Notes: generated by a model from the sequence alone, not told the origin. Positions 1 to 9,353 are shown, counted from the first letter of the stretch. The stretch is 64,000 nucleotides of DNA from Vibrio hepatarius (GCF_018860525.1 NZ_JAHKPM010000055.1:1-64000); one strand, 5' to 3'. Program-made: numbers and translations.

Positions 1-115
1 ACCTAAGCGGAGAAGAGCCAGTATTATTCATCCATCGAGACTAAAAAGAACTTACTAATCAGTATGGTAGAACGAGGGAATGTGGACATTAGACTCACCT
101 AAGCGGAGAAGAGCC
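1..115. repeat. 96-bp direct repeat, one unit plus the start of another
   Basis: The 19-base stretch acctaagcggagaagagcc occurs at 1-19 and again at 97-115, so the period is 96 bases. After the second copy the sequence changes to integrase coding sequence on the minus strand. Only one full unit and one partial unit are visible because the window starts inside the structure. A longer array to the left is likely but cannot be seen. The repeat supplies the last codons and the stop of the integrase fragment. Confidence 0.75.
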
Positions 116-218
116 GTTTACCTTCAATTTCTAAACGCGTTCGAATCCGCCAGATATCTTCAAGCTTAAAGGGTTTCTTCTGTCCTAATATCCGTTTCTT
201 TGTATTACCAGTCACCAT
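99..218 (-). pseudogene. Truncated tyrosine recombinase (phage-type integrase), N-terminal 39 codons
   Basis: On the minus strand a near-perfect ribosome binding site (GGAGGTGA) precedes ATG at 218. It opens a 39-codon frame starting MVTGNTKKRILGQKKPFK and continuing KLEDIWRIRTRLEIEGK, which I recognise as the N-terminus of tyrosine-type integrases common in Vibrio. After about residue 34 the expected integrase sequence stops. The frame runs through the 96-bp repeat (residues RLFSA) to a TAG at 99-101. The core-binding continuation and the whole catalytic domain with its Arg-His-Arg-Tyr residues are missing, so no recombinase activity is possible. The intact start signal means a short peptide could still be made. 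It lies between the repeat and the trp terminator. Confidence 0.75.
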
Positions 219-361
219 ACATCACCTCCATGGTTACTTACTTGAGTGACCTATTAATTTTAGAAACCGTGATTTCAGATAATTTTTTCTAATGATGCGT
301 GGCAAGTTTGAAAAGATATAGAGTATTTGATCTAACGGACTTTGGGGCATTTTTGATTTAA

Positions 362-395
362 AAATGGCAGTGCTTCTATATGAACACTGCCATTT
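362..395 (-). terminator. Terminator of the trp operon
   Basis: A perfect 11-bp stem (AAATGGCAGTG paired with CACTGCCATTT, 362-372 and 385-395) has a 12-base loop. In the minus direction it is followed by a T-rich run. It sits 34 bp past the trpA stop and fits an intrinsic terminator. Confidence 0.85.
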
Positions 396-428
396 ATTAG
401 GATATTTTATCCCTTTCTTACAGGAGTA

Positions 429-1235
429 TTATTTATTAGTCGCCGCTTTCATCGGTGAAACAAACTGAGATAGCTGCACCAGCATTTCTTCTGGGGTTTC
501 TGTGTGTGTTTCTATTATTTTAACAACCGCTGACCCCGATATAGCACCTGCTGCACCCGCATCAATAGCCTGTTTTACTTGTTCTGGTGTTGAGATACCA
601 AAGCCTAGCAAAGCGGGCGGGGCACTAAATTGGTTGAGTCTATTGAGAAGGTCACTAACGGGCATATTGGCTTTTGTCTCTGCACCTGTTACGCCAGAGC
701 GAGAGAGAAGATAAGTGTATCCGCTGCCTAATTCTGCTACTGATTTTAATGTGTCGTCAGATGCTGTAGGCGGCGCAATGAAAATAGGCTCAATGCCATG
801 TTTTTTTGCCGATGCGACAAATTCAGCGCTTTCATTTGTTGGGACATCTGCAATCAACACGGAATCAATACCAGCGTCGGAGCAGCTCTGATAAAAGTTA
901 TCAATACCCCGTGCGTAGACCAAGTTAGCATACATAAGTAAACCGATTGGTAGTTCGGGGTATTTTGCCCGAATTTTTGCTATTAATTCAAAGCAAATAT
1001 CGGGTGTTGCCCCCGCTTCTAGAGCTCGGATATTGGCACCTTGAATTGTTGGACCATCAGCCAAAGGATCGGAAAAAGGAATACCGAGCTCGAGCGCATC
1101 TGCCCCAGCTTCGACTAGCGTTTCCATTATTTTTAAGGATTGATCTGGATTAGGGTCGCAAACCGTGACAAAGGGAACAAACGCACCTTGGTTTTGCTCG
1201 TCTAAGCGTGAAAACATAGATTCGTAACGGCTCAT
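429..1235 (-). CDS. trpA: Tryptophan synthase alpha subunit
   Basis: TrpA cleaves indole-3-glycerol phosphate to indole and glyceraldehyde 3-phosphate, and passes indole through a tunnel to TrpB in a cytoplasmic alpha2beta2 complex. The 268-residue protein is a normal-length TIM barrel. The catalytic acids match the E. coli positions: Glu49 in [11 protein letters not shown] and Asp60 in LADGPT. It is the last gene of the trp operon. Its ATG overlaps the trpB stop as TAATG at 1233-1237, which suggests translational coupling and equal subunit output. The operon terminator follows 34 bp later. Nothing is unusual. Confidence 0.98.
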   Translation of the reverse strand: MSRYESMFSRLDEQNQGAFVPFVTVCDPNPDQSLKIMETLVEAGADALELGIPFSDPLADGPTIQGANIRALEAGATPDICFELIAKIRAKYPELPIGLLMYANLVYARGIDNFYQSCSDAGIDSVLIADVPTNESAEFVASAKKHGIEPIFIAPPTASDDTLKSVAELGSGYTYLLSRSGVTGAETKANMPVSDLLNRLNQFSAPPALLGFGISTPEQVKQAIDAGAAGAISGSAVVKIIETHTETPEEMLVQLSQFVSPMKAATNK

Positions 1236-2425
1236 TAGAACACTCCTTTTTCTTCTAAGATGGCGTGAACGGTGAAGATATCTTTGTCTCCGCGTCCCGA
1301 TAGATTAACGACTAGTAGTTGCTCTTTATCTGGGTTCTCGCGTGCCATGCGTAGCGCATGAGCTAAAGCATGAGATGACTCAAGTGCAGGTATGATACCT
1401 TCGCTGCGTGCTAATTCTTGGAAAGCACTTAAGGCTTCATCATCGGTAACATTGTCATACTCTGCACGACCTATGGCGTTTAGGTGTGCGTGCTGAGGCC
1501 CTACAGATGGAAAGTCTAATCCAGCTGAAACTGAGTAAGACTCTTCAACCTGACCGTTTACATCTTGCATTAATGGTGCCTTCATACCAAAGAAAATGCC
1601 AGTTTTACCATGCTTTAATGGTGCGCCGTGTTGATTGGTGTCAATGCCTTTGCCTGCTGGCTCAACGCCAATAAGGCGTACAGCTGTTTCATCAATAAAA
1701 TCGGCAAACATACCTATAGCATTGGAGCCACCACCTACACAGGCAATAATTGCATCTGGAAGGCGTCCTTCACGAGCTAAGATTTGGTTCTTTGTTTCTT
1801 CACCAATCATACGCTGAAATTCACGCACTATGGTTGGAAATGGGTGTGGTCCAGCCGCTGTGCCCAGTAGGTAATGGGCTTGCTCATAGGTTGCTGACCA
1901 ATCGCGAAGGGCTTCGTTACAAGCATCTTTTAGCGTGGCCGAACCAGAGTGGACAGGAATGACTTCAGCACCCATAAGTTTCATGCGAAATACATTAGGG
2001 CTTTGGCGTTCAACATCTTTTGCACCCATGTACACGCGACATTTCAAACCTAACAGCGCACAAGCTAATGCAGTAGCAACACCATGCTGGCCTGCGCCTG
2101 TTTCAGCTATTATTTCTTCCTTTCCCATGCGTTTGGCGAGTAATGCTTGGCCTAATACCTGGTTAGTTTTGTGTGCACCACCATGGAGTAGATCCTCGCG
2201 TTTAAGGTAAATTTTACTTTTTGTGCCTTTAGTTAGATTGCGAGTTAATGTTAAAGCAGTCGGTCGGCCAGCATATTCTTGTAGTAAGCCCATAAACTCA
2301 CTACGAAAATTGGGATCGTCTTGAGCATCGATGAAAGCTTGCTCAAGCTGTTCAAGTGCTGGAACGAGAATTTGTGGCACGTACTGACCACCATATTCGC
2401 CAAAGTAGGCATCAAGTTTTGCCAT
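1235..2425 (-). CDS. trpB: Tryptophan synthase beta chain
   Basis: TrpB is the PLP-dependent subunit that condenses indole with serine to give tryptophan. The 396 residues match the family length. The PLP lysine is Lys86 in [10 protein letters not shown], and the phosphate-binding loop GGGSNA is present. It lies between trpCF and trpA. The 89-bp space upstream, which is wider than elsewhere in the operon, holds a stem-loop at 2447-2473. The start at 2425 is preceded by AAAGGAATAAAACA, a good ribosome binding site. Confidence 0.98.
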   Translation of the reverse strand: MAKLDAYFGEYGGQYVPQILVPALEQLEQAFIDAQDDPNFRSEFMGLLQEYAGRPTALTLTRNLTKGTKSKIYLKREDLLHGGAHKTNQVLGQALLAKRMGKEEIIAETGAGQHGVATALACALLGLKCRVYMGAKDVERQSPNVFRMKLMGAEVIPVHSGSATLKDACNEALRDWSATYEQAHYLLGTAAGPHPFPTIVREFQRMIGEETKNQILAREGRLPDAIIACVGGGSNAIGMFADFIDETAVRLIGVEPAGKGIDTNQHGAPLKHGKTGIFFGMKAPLMQDVNGQVEESYSVSAGLDFPSVGPQHAHLNAIGRAEYDNVTDDEALSAFQELARSEGIIPALESSHALAHALRMARENPDKEQLLVVNLSGRGDKDIFTVHAILEEKGVF

Positions 2426-2446
2426 TGTTTTATTCCTTTAATTCTA

Positions 2447-2473
2447 GGTGGAGTAGTTCATTGAGGCTCCACC
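2447..2473 (-). promoter_or_regulatory. Stem-loop between trpCF and trpB
   Basis: A 7-bp GC-rich stem (GGTGGAG with CTCCACC) has a 13-base loop and lies about 20 bases before the trpB start. No T-run follows in the minus direction, so it is not a classic terminator. It may be an mRNA processing or stability element that separates the first five genes from trpBA. Its role is inferred. Confidence 0.5.
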
Positions 2474-2514
2474 AACATTTTCTTATCTAAAGCCTTCTAC
2501 TGTTATTTTGTTTA

Positions 2515-3942
2515 TCAGTAGTTACGGATGGCGTCGAATGCTTGTTGTAATTTTTGGCTATCTTTTTTACCAGGAGACAATTCAACACCTGAGTTCAGAT
2601 CTAGTCCTAAACAACCTTGTTGAGCAGCTTTTTGAGCGTTAAAAGGTGAAATACCACCAGCAAGCATAACTTGTTTGGTGTCTTCGATTAGTGACCAGTC
2701 GAATACTAAGCCAGTCCCACCTGTTTGAGACCCTACTTTGGTATCTAGGAGATGGCGATCTACTGGTGCTCCGAGTAGACTTGGCAATGAGTTCTTCACT
2801 CCGTATGCTTTCCAAATCTCAACGTTTTCGCTTAATTGAGAATGTAGAGCTTTGACATAGTTTTGATCTTCGTCGCCGTGTAATTGGACAGCACTTAGTC
2901 CAAGTTGGTTAGCCGTTTCAGCGACAGTTTCGACATCATGGTTTTGAAATACGCCGACATACTTAAGGGGAGCACCTGACATTGTTAGACGAGCAGATTC
3001 AACATCAACACAACGTTTTGACTTCGCAACGAAAATAAGGCCACCAAATACAGCGCCAGCTTGGTACGCTTTTGCCGCGTCATCTGCTTGAGTGAGACCA
3101 CACACTTTGTTTTCGCCCAGTATTACTTTACGTACAGCTAACTCAAGGTTGTCTTCTGCCATTAACGAACTTCCAATCAGAAACCCATCAGCAAACTCAG
3201 ATAAGTCACGAACCTGCTGGTGCGTATTGATACCAGACTCTGAAATGATTGTTGCTTGTGGAGCCAGCTCACGGATGTGAGGTGACAGTTCTTTAGTGCG
3301 GTTAAGATCGGTCGTTAAATCTCGTAGATTACGGTTGTTGATGCCAATAACTTTGGCGTCAAGTGCCACTGCACGATGTAGTTCTTGCTCGTTACTGACT
3401 TCGGTTAAAATACCCATATTAAGTGAATGAGCCGCTGTTGCGAGTTCTTGGTATTTATCGTCATCAAGTACAGATAACATGAGGAGAATCGCATCTGCTG
3501 AGTAATGGCGAGCAAGATATATTTGGTAAGAATCTACAATGAAGTCTTTACATAAAATAGGCTGAGTTACATGGCGCCTTACTTGTGGTAAAAACTCAAA
3601 GTTACCTTGAAAATATTTTTCATCGGTTAATACCGAGATTGCATCAGCATGCTTGTTATATACGGATGCAATGTAATCAAGGTCAAAATTTTCTCGAATC
3701 AAGCCTTTAGAAGGCGAAGCTTTCTTACATTCAGTAATGAATGTGGTTTTATTACCACCGACAGCTTTATAGAAGCTGCGATCAGACGGAGTCAGTGCAT
3801 CTTTGAACTCAGATAGAGGCAGAGATGACTGGTGCTTGTTTAGCCATAGGTATTTATCATCTACAATTTTTGCTAATACTTCCGCCATTTTTGCTTCTTT
3901 AACGGAAATGTGTTCGGAAAGTTTGTCTTGTGTCTGAGTCAT
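2515..3942 (-). CDS. trpCF: Bifunctional indole-3-glycerol phosphate synthase / phosphoribosylanthranilate isomerase
   Basis: The 475-residue fusion carries out two consecutive steps of tryptophan synthesis with two TIM barrels. Residues 1 to about 260 are the synthase, with ECKKASPSKG near the N-terminus, KDFIVD in the middle and SESGI later. Residues from about 260 to 475 are the isomerase, with KVCGLT at its start, QLHGDE, and LAGGISPFN near the end. The fused arrangement is usual in enteric bacteria and vibrios. It sits 25 bp after trpD and before the trpB spacer. Confidence 0.97.
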   Translation of the reverse strand: MTQTQDKLSEHISVKEAKMAEVLAKIVDDKYLWLNKHQSSLPLSEFKDALTPSDRSFYKAVGGNKTTFITECKKASPSKGLIRENFDLDYIASVYNKHADAISVLTDEKYFQGNFEFLPQVRRHVTQPILCKDFIVDSYQIYLARHYSADAILLMLSVLDDDKYQELATAAHSLNMGILTEVSNEQELHRAVALDAKVIGINNRNLRDLTTDLNRTKELSPHIRELAPQATIISESGINTHQQVRDLSEFADGFLIGSSLMAEDNLELAVRKVILGENKVCGLTQADDAAKAYQAGAVFGGLIFVAKSKRCVDVESARLTMSGAPLKYVGVFQNHDVETVAETANQLGLSAVQLHGDEDQNYVKALHSQLSENVEIWKAYGVKNSLPSLLGAPVDRHLLDTKVGSQTGGTGLVFDWSLIEDTKQVMLAGGISPFNAQKAAQQGCLGLDLNSGVELSPGKKDSQKLQQAFDAIRNY

Positions 3943-3967
3943 GAATTTCTACCTTGTCCTAGAGCCG

Positions 3968-4966
3968 TTATGTATGCGCTGATAGTTGTTTTACTAGTTC
4001 AAAAGCTTGGCCTGAATTCATCGTATCAATGGCATGCTTGGTATTTTCTTTGAGATCATTACGATCAAAAAGTTTCATCAGCAGGGCAACATTGACAGCA
4101 ACAGCGCCGAGCTGGGCGTCAGTACCTTTACCCGTTAGGATATTGGTAATGATCGCTTTGTTTTCTTCTGGGGTTCCGCCTTTGATTGCGTCAAGTGGAT
4201 GAGCAGTAAGACCAAAATCCTCTGGGTGAAGTGTGTACTCTGTGATTTGTCCATGTTTAATTTCTGCTACTTTAGTCTCGCCATGAATGGCAACCTCATC
4301 AAGACCGCTGCCATGAACAACAGCGGCACGCTTCATGCCCATTTTAAGCATGGTTTCGGCAATGGGTCTGACGAGCTCTTCACTGTAAACCCCCATAAGC
4401 TCGATATTTGGCCGAGCTGGGTTAATGAGTGGGCCAAGAATATTGAATATAGTTCGCGTTTTCATCGTTTGACGGACAGGCATCGCATGGTGAACCCCAC
4501 TGTGATATTGGGGAGCGAAGAGAAAAGTAACACCTAGCTTGTCCATTGCAGCACGGCTAGTATCGGCATCCATCGTGAGATCTATACCAAATGAGCTTAA
4601 TAAATCTGAGGATCCCGACTTACTGGAAACACCGCGGTTACCATGCTTGGCGATTTTTAGACCGCAAGCCGCAGCCACAAATGCAGCCGTAGTTGAAATA
4701 TTTATTGTATTATGCCCATCACCGCCAGTACCGACAATGTCTGCAAAGTCATAATCAGGGCGGGGAAATGGGTTCGCATTCGCAAGCAGCGCGTTTGCAG
4801 CTCCTGCAATTTCATCCGGTGTTTCACCTTTAAGTTTGAGAGCCGTCAGTACCGAAGCCATAAGTATAGGATCCAACTCGCCGCGAATAATCACATCAAA
4901 AAGCTGCTGACTTTCGTCTTGAGTTAGAGAATCTTGTTGGTATAGTTTATTAATTATTTGGTTCAT
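3968..4966 (-). CDS. trpD: Anthranilate phosphoribosyltransferase
   Basis: TrpD transfers the phosphoribosyl group of PRPP to anthranilate. The 332-residue length is normal for the stand-alone enzyme; E. coli has a TrpG-TrpD fusion, which is not the case here. The glycine-rich PRPP loop GTGGDGHNT, the KHGNRGVSS motif and NILGPLINPA are all present. The gene follows trpG after 10 bp. Confidence 0.97.
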   Translation of the reverse strand: MNQIINKLYQQDSLTQDESQQLFDVIIRGELDPILMASVLTALKLKGETPDEIAGAANALLANANPFPRPDYDFADIVGTGGDGHNTINISTTAAFVAAACGLKIAKHGNRGVSSKSGSSDLLSSFGIDLTMDADTSRAAMDKLGVTFLFAPQYHSGVHHAMPVRQTMKTRTIFNILGPLINPARPNIELMGVYSEELVRPIAETMLKMGMKRAAVVHGSGLDEVAIHGETKVAEIKHGQITEYTLHPEDFGLTAHPLDAIKGGTPEENKAIITNILTGKGTDAQLGAVAVNVALLMKLFDRNDLKENTKHAIDTMNSGQAFELVKQLSAHT

Positions 4967-4976
4967 ATCCTTTGCC

Positions 4977-5582
4977 TTATTGCTGCAATGTGTTTTTTAC
5001 TGGTTTATCTAGGGCCCATTTGATGGCATTGGCGAGTAATACCGCACCTTGTGTTGTCATAATAGATTCGGGATGGAATTGAAACCCGCAGACCTTATCC
5101 TGCTCTTGTACCACTGACATGACAAGTCCATCAACTTCTGCTGTCACCGTTAGTGTCTCTGGAACGACAGTGGCTACAAGAGAATGGTAACGTGCAATTG
5201 CTAGTGGAGAAGGCAAATTGGTATAAATGCTATGATTGAGATGATCCATCATAGAGACTTTTCCGTGGACAATGTCACTAGCTCCAGCCACAGTGCCGCC
5301 ATATGCTTCGACGATTGCTTGATGTCCAAGACAGATACCAATAATGGGTACTTTTCCCTTGAGGTTATTTATTACTTTAGGCATCGAACCCGCTTCAGAT
5401 GGTGCTCCTGGGCCTGGTGAGAGAAGGACTACAGGGTTACTTAGCTCTTTGATAGCAGCCTCTATTGTTGATGCCGCTATATTATTACGGTAGATAGTTA
5501 CCTCGTGACCGAGAGAGCGAAATTGATCCACTAAGTTGTATGTAAAAGAATCAAAGTTATCAATAAATACTATGCTAGCCAT
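4977..5582 (-). CDS. trpG: Anthranilate synthase, glutamine amidotransferase component
   Basis: TrpG releases ammonia from glutamine for TrpE. The 201-residue class I amidotransferase has its nucleophile at Cys84 in GICLGHQ and the His170/Glu172 pair in FQFHPES. The oxyanion loop SPGPGAP is intact. It is separate from TrpD, unlike the E. coli fusion. It starts 3 bp after the trpE stop, so coupled translation is likely. The same subunit may also serve PabB (see 43958), because no separate pabA is seen in this window. Confidence 0.96.
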   Translation of the reverse strand: MASIVFIDNFDSFTYNLVDQFRSLGHEVTIYRNNIAASTIEAAIKELSNPVVLLSPGPGAPSEAGSMPKVINNLKGKVPIIGICLGHQAIVEAYGGTVAGASDIVHGKVSMMDHLNHSIYTNLPSPLAIARYHSLVATVVPETLTVTAEVDGLVMSVVQEQDKVCGFQFHPESIMTTQGAVLLANAIKWALDKPVKNTLQQ

Positions 5583-5585
5583 CTA

Positions 5586-7151
5586 TTACTGCTCCTTATG
5601 TGCTAATTGAATTGCAGAAATAACGGCTTGCGCTTTGCTACGAGTTTCGTCAGCTTCGGCTTGGGGGTCTGAATCAAACACGACACCAGCCCCTGCTTGA
5701 ACTTGTGCAATACCATTTTCGACATAGGCAGAACGAATCACGATACAGGTATCTAATGTACCTTCGCCGGTGAGATAACCTACTGCGCCGCCGTAACTTC
5801 CACGACGAGTTCTTTCTACATCTCGAATAAGCTGCATAGCACGAATTTTTGGTGCACCCGTCAGAGTACCCATATTCATACATGCTTGATAGGCATGAAG
5901 AGCGTCTAAGTCTTGACGAAGTTGGCCGACAACTCTAGACACTAAATGCATCACATGGCTGTATCTGTCTACTTGGAGGAGATCCGCAACATGTCGAGAG
6001 CCAGCTTGTGAAATCCGGGCAACATCGTTTCGCGCTAAGTCAACCAGCATCATGTGCTCTGCATTTTCTTTTTTATCCGTGCGCAGTTCTAGTTCGATAC
6101 GGCCATCTAAGTCAAAATCTATTTGGCCGTTAGGCTGCTTGCCTCGAGGGCGAGTACCTGCAATAGGGTAAATTTCAACCTGATTGGTTTCAGTTTCATA
6201 CTTCAATGCACTTTCTGGCGATGCGCCAAATAAGGTAAACAGTTCATCTTGCATGTAGAACATATACGGACTTGGATTACTCAGTTTTAGTTCTTTATAT
6301 GCAACCAGTGGTGATGGGCATGGTAGGGTGAAGCGACGAGAAGGAACAACCTGAAAAATATCACCTTTAACAACATATTGCTTAAGATCGCAAACGATTT
6401 GGCAAAAATCTTCGTCGTTAACGCTAGGTTGAGGTGATACGCTGTTTAGCTTCCTCGCGATAGGCAGCAGCTTTAAGTTAGCACACTGAGACTGGATGTA
6501 TTGTATGCGTGTTTTTAGTTTGGCTTTTTCGGCACATCCGGCAAACAGGGTCGCTTGAACATCACATGACTCTCGTTGATGATCGACGATAAGCAGAGTT
6601 TCTGCGACGTAAAATACATAGTCGGGGCAATGATTTGAGGTTTCTGCTTCTCCCAAAGGTTCAAAGTTTGCTACCATGTCGTAGGCGAACAACCCCCCGA
6701 GAAAGAGAGCATGCTTTTCATGTTCACTGATGTCGAAGCTATGTTGGACAAGTCGAAGAGCATCGAAAGAAGAGGCTTCGCGCAGTCGTGAGTCTTCATC
6801 AAGTGTGTTGCTAGGTGTCTCAAATTCTAGAGTTAGCGTGTTATTGTCAAATGAATGAGTGATATTACGATGAATATTGTGTGTCAAATGGTTAAGCAGA
6901 CACTGGCCATTATTGGTTAGTGCATGCATAGTCACTGTGTGGCCATGGCAGACTATACGTACAGCAGAATCGACAATCAGCAAGCTTTTTAGGTTCTGCT
7001 TGGAACTGATTTCTGCGGACTCCAATAATAAACTGTCTGTTTTATTTTCACATAGAGTGTGAAACAGACGCGTTGGATCTAACGTGTAAGGAGCCGTTGT
7101 TTGAATGACTTCCAGCTCGCCCAGCATTTTTATTTCAATGGCCTTGTTCAC
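5586..7151 (-). CDS. trpE: Anthranilate synthase component I
   Basis: TrpE converts chorismate and ammonia to anthranilate and is the feedback-controlled entry step. The LLLES motif near the N-terminus matches the tryptophan-binding site of the family. The catalytic region contains PIAGTRPRG, DLARND and TGAPKIRAM. I place the start at the GTG at 7151 because AGGAGG lies a few bases before it. The upstream in-frame ATG at 7166 lies within that ribosome-binding region, with no site of its own. The product is then 521 residues, the normal length. It is the first structural gene, 176 bases after the trpL stop. Confidence 0.96.
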   Translation of the reverse strand: MNKAIEIKMLGELEVIQTTAPYTLDPTRLFHTLCENKTDSLLLESAEISSKQNLKSLLIVDSAVRIVCHGHTVTMHALTNNGQCLLNHLTHNIHRNITHSFDNNTLTLEFETPSNTLDEDSRLREASSFDALRLVQHSFDISEHEKHALFLGGLFAYDMVANFEPLGEAETSNHCPDYVFYVAETLLIVDHQRESCDVQATLFAGCAEKAKLKTRIQYIQSQCANLKLLPIARKLNSVSPQPSVNDEDFCQIVCDLKQYVVKGDIFQVVPSRRFTLPCPSPLVAYKELKLSNPSPYMFYMQDELFTLFGASPESALKYETETNQVEIYPIAGTRPRGKQPNGQIDFDLDGRIELELRTDKKENAEHMMLVDLARNDVARISQAGSRHVADLLQVDRYSHVMHLVSRVVGQLRQDLDALHAYQACMNMGTLTGAPKIRAMQLIRDVERTRRGSYGGAVGYLTGEGTLDTCIVIRSAYVENGIAQVQAGAGVVFDSDPQAEADETRSKAQAVISAIQLAHKEQ

Positions 7152-7276
7152 AAGACCTCCTTTCATTTATAGCTTTTACTTCCTGCCATACATAGTCGCA
7201 TAAACAAAACATTCACCCAATGTAGAATGTGATCTAATCGATGCTTGTATGACCAGTTAAATGCAGTATATCCGAC

Positions 7277-7307
7277 AAAACAAAAGGCCCGCTTTAAGAG
7301 CGGGCCT
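7277..7307 (-). terminator. trp attenuator
   Basis: A 9-bp GC-rich stem (AGGCCCGCT with AGCGGGCCT at 7285-7293 and 7299-7307) has a 5-base loop. In the minus direction it runs into TTTTGTTTT. It lies about 20 bases past the trpL stop and ahead of trpE, as expected for the attenuation terminator. Confidence 0.9.
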
Positions 7308-7327
7308 GATTACATTAATTGAGTCAA

Positions 7328-7453
7328 TTAAAAGTATTCGTCAGCCCACCTAGAACTTGTCCAAGTACGCCAGCAAGCAAGAATTTCAGAAACGGCATAT
7401 TGGCCATCATCTGCAAGATTCGCTTTTTGGTTTGAGTTAAACTCTTGTAACAT
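7328..7453 (-). CDS. trpL: trp operon leader peptide
   Basis: A 41-residue frame starts at ATG 7453 behind AAGGGG and ends at TAA 7328-7330. Tryptophan codons fall at residues 28, 31 and 36 (CWRTWTSSRW), in the part of the message that would pair into antiterminator or terminator structures. The overall sequence resembles the Vibrio-type trpL, which is longer than the 14-residue E. coli leader. Ribosome stalling at the Trp codons under tryptophan or charged-tRNA shortage is expected to prevent formation of the 7285-7307 terminator. Confidence 0.92.
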   Translation of the reverse strand: MLQEFNSNQKANLADDGQYAVSEILACWRTWTSSRWADEYF

Positions 7454-7485
7454 GACAACCCCTTAATGGAATACTTTGTATTTGC

Positions 7486-7519
7486 GTACTAGTAAACTAG
7501 TTCGCTGATAAAAAGTCAA
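7486..7519 (-). promoter_or_regulatory. trp promoter with overlapping TrpR operator
   Basis: In the minus direction TTGACT (7514-7519) and TTTACT (7491-7496) are spaced by 17 bp. The palindrome GAACTAGTTTACTAGTAC (7486-7503) overlays the -10 region. Operator, spacing and promoter match the E. coli trp operator-promoter almost base for base. Repression by a TrpR homologue is a strong inference, although trpR itself is not in the window. The operator is only about 32 bp from the start of the divergent rnm gene. Confidence 0.9.
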
Positions 7520-7534
7520 CTAAAAAGTAAGTTT

Positions 7535-8377
7535 ATGAAGATTGATTTACATAGCCATACTACTGCTTCTGATGGAAGACTATCTGTTACCCAGTTGATA
7601 GATAGGGCCGTCGATTTTAATGTTGATGTGCTAGCCATCACGGATCATGACACTGTCGATAGCCTGCACCATGCCCATCACTATGTTGAGTTAAATAAAC
7701 TGCCGATCACGCTTATAGATGGCATTGAGATTTCAACAGTCTGGCAAAATAAAGATATTCATATTGTCGGTCTCGATATTGATCCTAAATCGAGTGAACT
7801 TAAAGAGTTGATAGTTAAACAGCAGGCACATCGTCAGGTGCGTGCTGAGTTAATTGCCCAGCGCCTTGCAAAAGCAACAAGAGAAGGTGTGTTTGAGGAA
7901 GTAAAAACCATTGCAGGTGAAGCGCCGATAACTCGTGCACATTTTGCTAAATGGTTAGTTGATAATGGTTATGCGAAAACTATGCAGCAAGTGTTTAAGA
8001 AATATTTAACACGCGATAACCCTGGTTATGTCCCTCCAAGTTGGTGCTCTATGAAAGAGGCCGTTGATGCAATACATTCTGCAGGTGGATTAGCCGTTCT
8101 CGCTCACCCTGGACGTTACAAGCTAACCGCAAAATGGTTGAAAAGGCTACTTGGTGCATTTGTTGAGGCAGGAGGGGATTCTATGGAAGTTGCTCAACCA
8201 CAGCAAGGGCAACAAGAAAGACGTAATCTGGCAGATTATGCTATACAATACAAACTATTGGCGTCTCAAGGAAGTGACTTTCATTACCCTTCTCCTTGGA
8301 CAGAGCTAGGTAAGAATCTTTGGCTTCCATCAGGCGTCGAACCAGTCTGGAAAGATATGGACATCGATCGTTCATAA
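7535..8377 (+). CDS. rnm: PHP-domain 5'-3' exoribonuclease RNase AM (YciV family)
   Basis: This 280-residue PHP phosphoesterase is the homologue of E. coli YciV, also called RNase AM or Rnm. That enzyme removes 5' nucleotides from short RNAs, matures the 5' ends of rRNAs and acts on 3',5'-bisphosphates. The metal-binding motifs are [11 protein letters not shown] at residues 3-13, ITDHDT near 37, GIEIS near 65, LAHPGRY near 188 and GSDFHYP near 246. It is divergent from the trp operon and next to yciO, as in enterics. Its promoter must lie within the trp promoter region. Confidence 0.93.
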   Translation: MKIDLHSHTTASDGRLSVTQLIDRAVDFNVDVLAITDHDTVDSLHHAHHYVELNKLPITLIDGIEISTVWQNKDIHIVGLDIDPKSSELKELIVKQQAHRQVRAELIAQRLAKATREGVFEEVKTIAGEAPITRAHFAKWLVDNGYAKTMQQVFKKYLTRDNPGYVPPSWCSMKEAVDAIHSAGGLAVLAHPGRYKLTAKWLKRLLGAFVEAGGDSMEVAQPQQGQQERRNLADYAIQYKLLASQGSDFHYPSPWTELGKNLWLPSGVEPVWKDMDIDRS

Positions 8378-8501
8378 TCAAACCAGAGTAAGATTTCAAC
8401 GGTCGATTTAGCTCTATGAGAGAGCAGTTAGATAACAAGGTCATAAGACCAGAGAATTAATACATTTATAGAGTCGAGAGACTCAATGATGAGGAATTAT
8501 A

Positions 8502-9122
8502 ATGAGCCAGTTCTTTTATGTGCATCCAGAAAACCCTCAGGCTCGCTTGATCAATCAAGCGGTGGCCATCATTCGTAGTGGTGGTGTTGTTATTTATCCT
8601 ACCGATTCTGGATATGCTTTAGGGTGTCAGTTGGAGAATAAACAGGCGCTGGAAAGAATTTGTCAGATTCGAAAATTAGATGAAAAGCATAATTTTACGC
8701 TACTATGTCGTGATTTATCTGAATTGTCTATATATGCACGTGTAGACAATGGCGCTTTTCGCCTTTTGAAAAATAATACCCCAGGCCCTTTTACCTTTAT
8801 TTTTAAGGGAACTAAGGAAGTGCCGCGCCGTTTGATGAATAGTAAACGCAAAACAATAGGTATTCGAGTTCCAGATAACCGTATCGCACTTGACTTACTG
8901 GAAGCGCTAGGTGAACCGTTAATGTCCACGTCACTGATATTACCTGGTAATGATGTCACGGAATCCGACCCAGAAGATATCAGAGATAAACTGGAGCATG
9001 CAGTAGATTGTATTCTTAATGGTGGTTATCTCGGAGAACAACCAACGACAGTGGTTGATTTCAGTGAAGATGAACCTGTTATAGCCCGTATAGGTTCAGG
9101 TGATCCATCAGCATTTGAGTGA
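8502..9122 (+). CDS. yciO: YciO, Sua5/YrdC-family protein
   Basis: The 206-residue protein belongs to the Sua5/YrdC/YciO family, whose members make threonylcarbamoyl-AMP for the t6A modification of tRNA. YciO itself is a paralogue of less certain function. Visible family features are GGVVIYPTDSGYALGC at about 28-43 and the KRKTIGIRVPD segment near 117. The start is preceded by GAGGAATTATA, a good site. It lies 124 bp downstream of rnm in the same direction. Confidence 0.93.
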   Translation: MSQFFYVHPENPQARLINQAVAIIRSGGVVIYPTDSGYALGCQLENKQALERICQIRKLDEKHNFTLLCRDLSELSIYARVDNGAFRLLKNNTPGPFTFIFKGTKEVPRRLMNSKRKTIGIRVPDNRIALDLLEALGEPLMSTSLILPGNDVTESDPEDIRDKLEHAVDCILNGGYLGEQPTTVVDFSEDEPVIARIGSGDPSAFE

Positions 9123-9146
9123 TGTAAACTATTAGATACTATGGCT

Positions 9147-9179
9147 AAAGCATCTATAATGGATACCCTTAGATGCTTT
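9147..9179 (+). terminator. Stem-loop after yciO
   Basis: A 10-bp perfect stem (AAAGCATCTA with TAGATGCTTT, 9147-9156 and 9170-9179) has a 13-base loop and lies 25 bp past the yciO stop. Only three T residues follow, so it is a weak or Rho-assisted terminator at best. The rest of 9180-9425 before rluB holds the leader described next and no further gene. Confidence 0.45.
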
Positions 9180-9353
9180 GAAACGGTGCTTATGAGTGCC
9201 AAATAGTGGAGGTTATAAAGTATTATTGAATAAACCTTCGCGGTGTCTAAATTCCCTTTATCATGAATTACAGCTATCTATGGAAGGCCACCCTTCCTAC
9301 TATGTTAATTGTCAAAATTAAAAATAAAGCATGCGTTTCTTACAAGAGTTTGC

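Noticed and set aside
9141-9206. 21-codon frame after yciO
   Set aside because: It lies in the yciO stem-loop and has no ribosome binding site.
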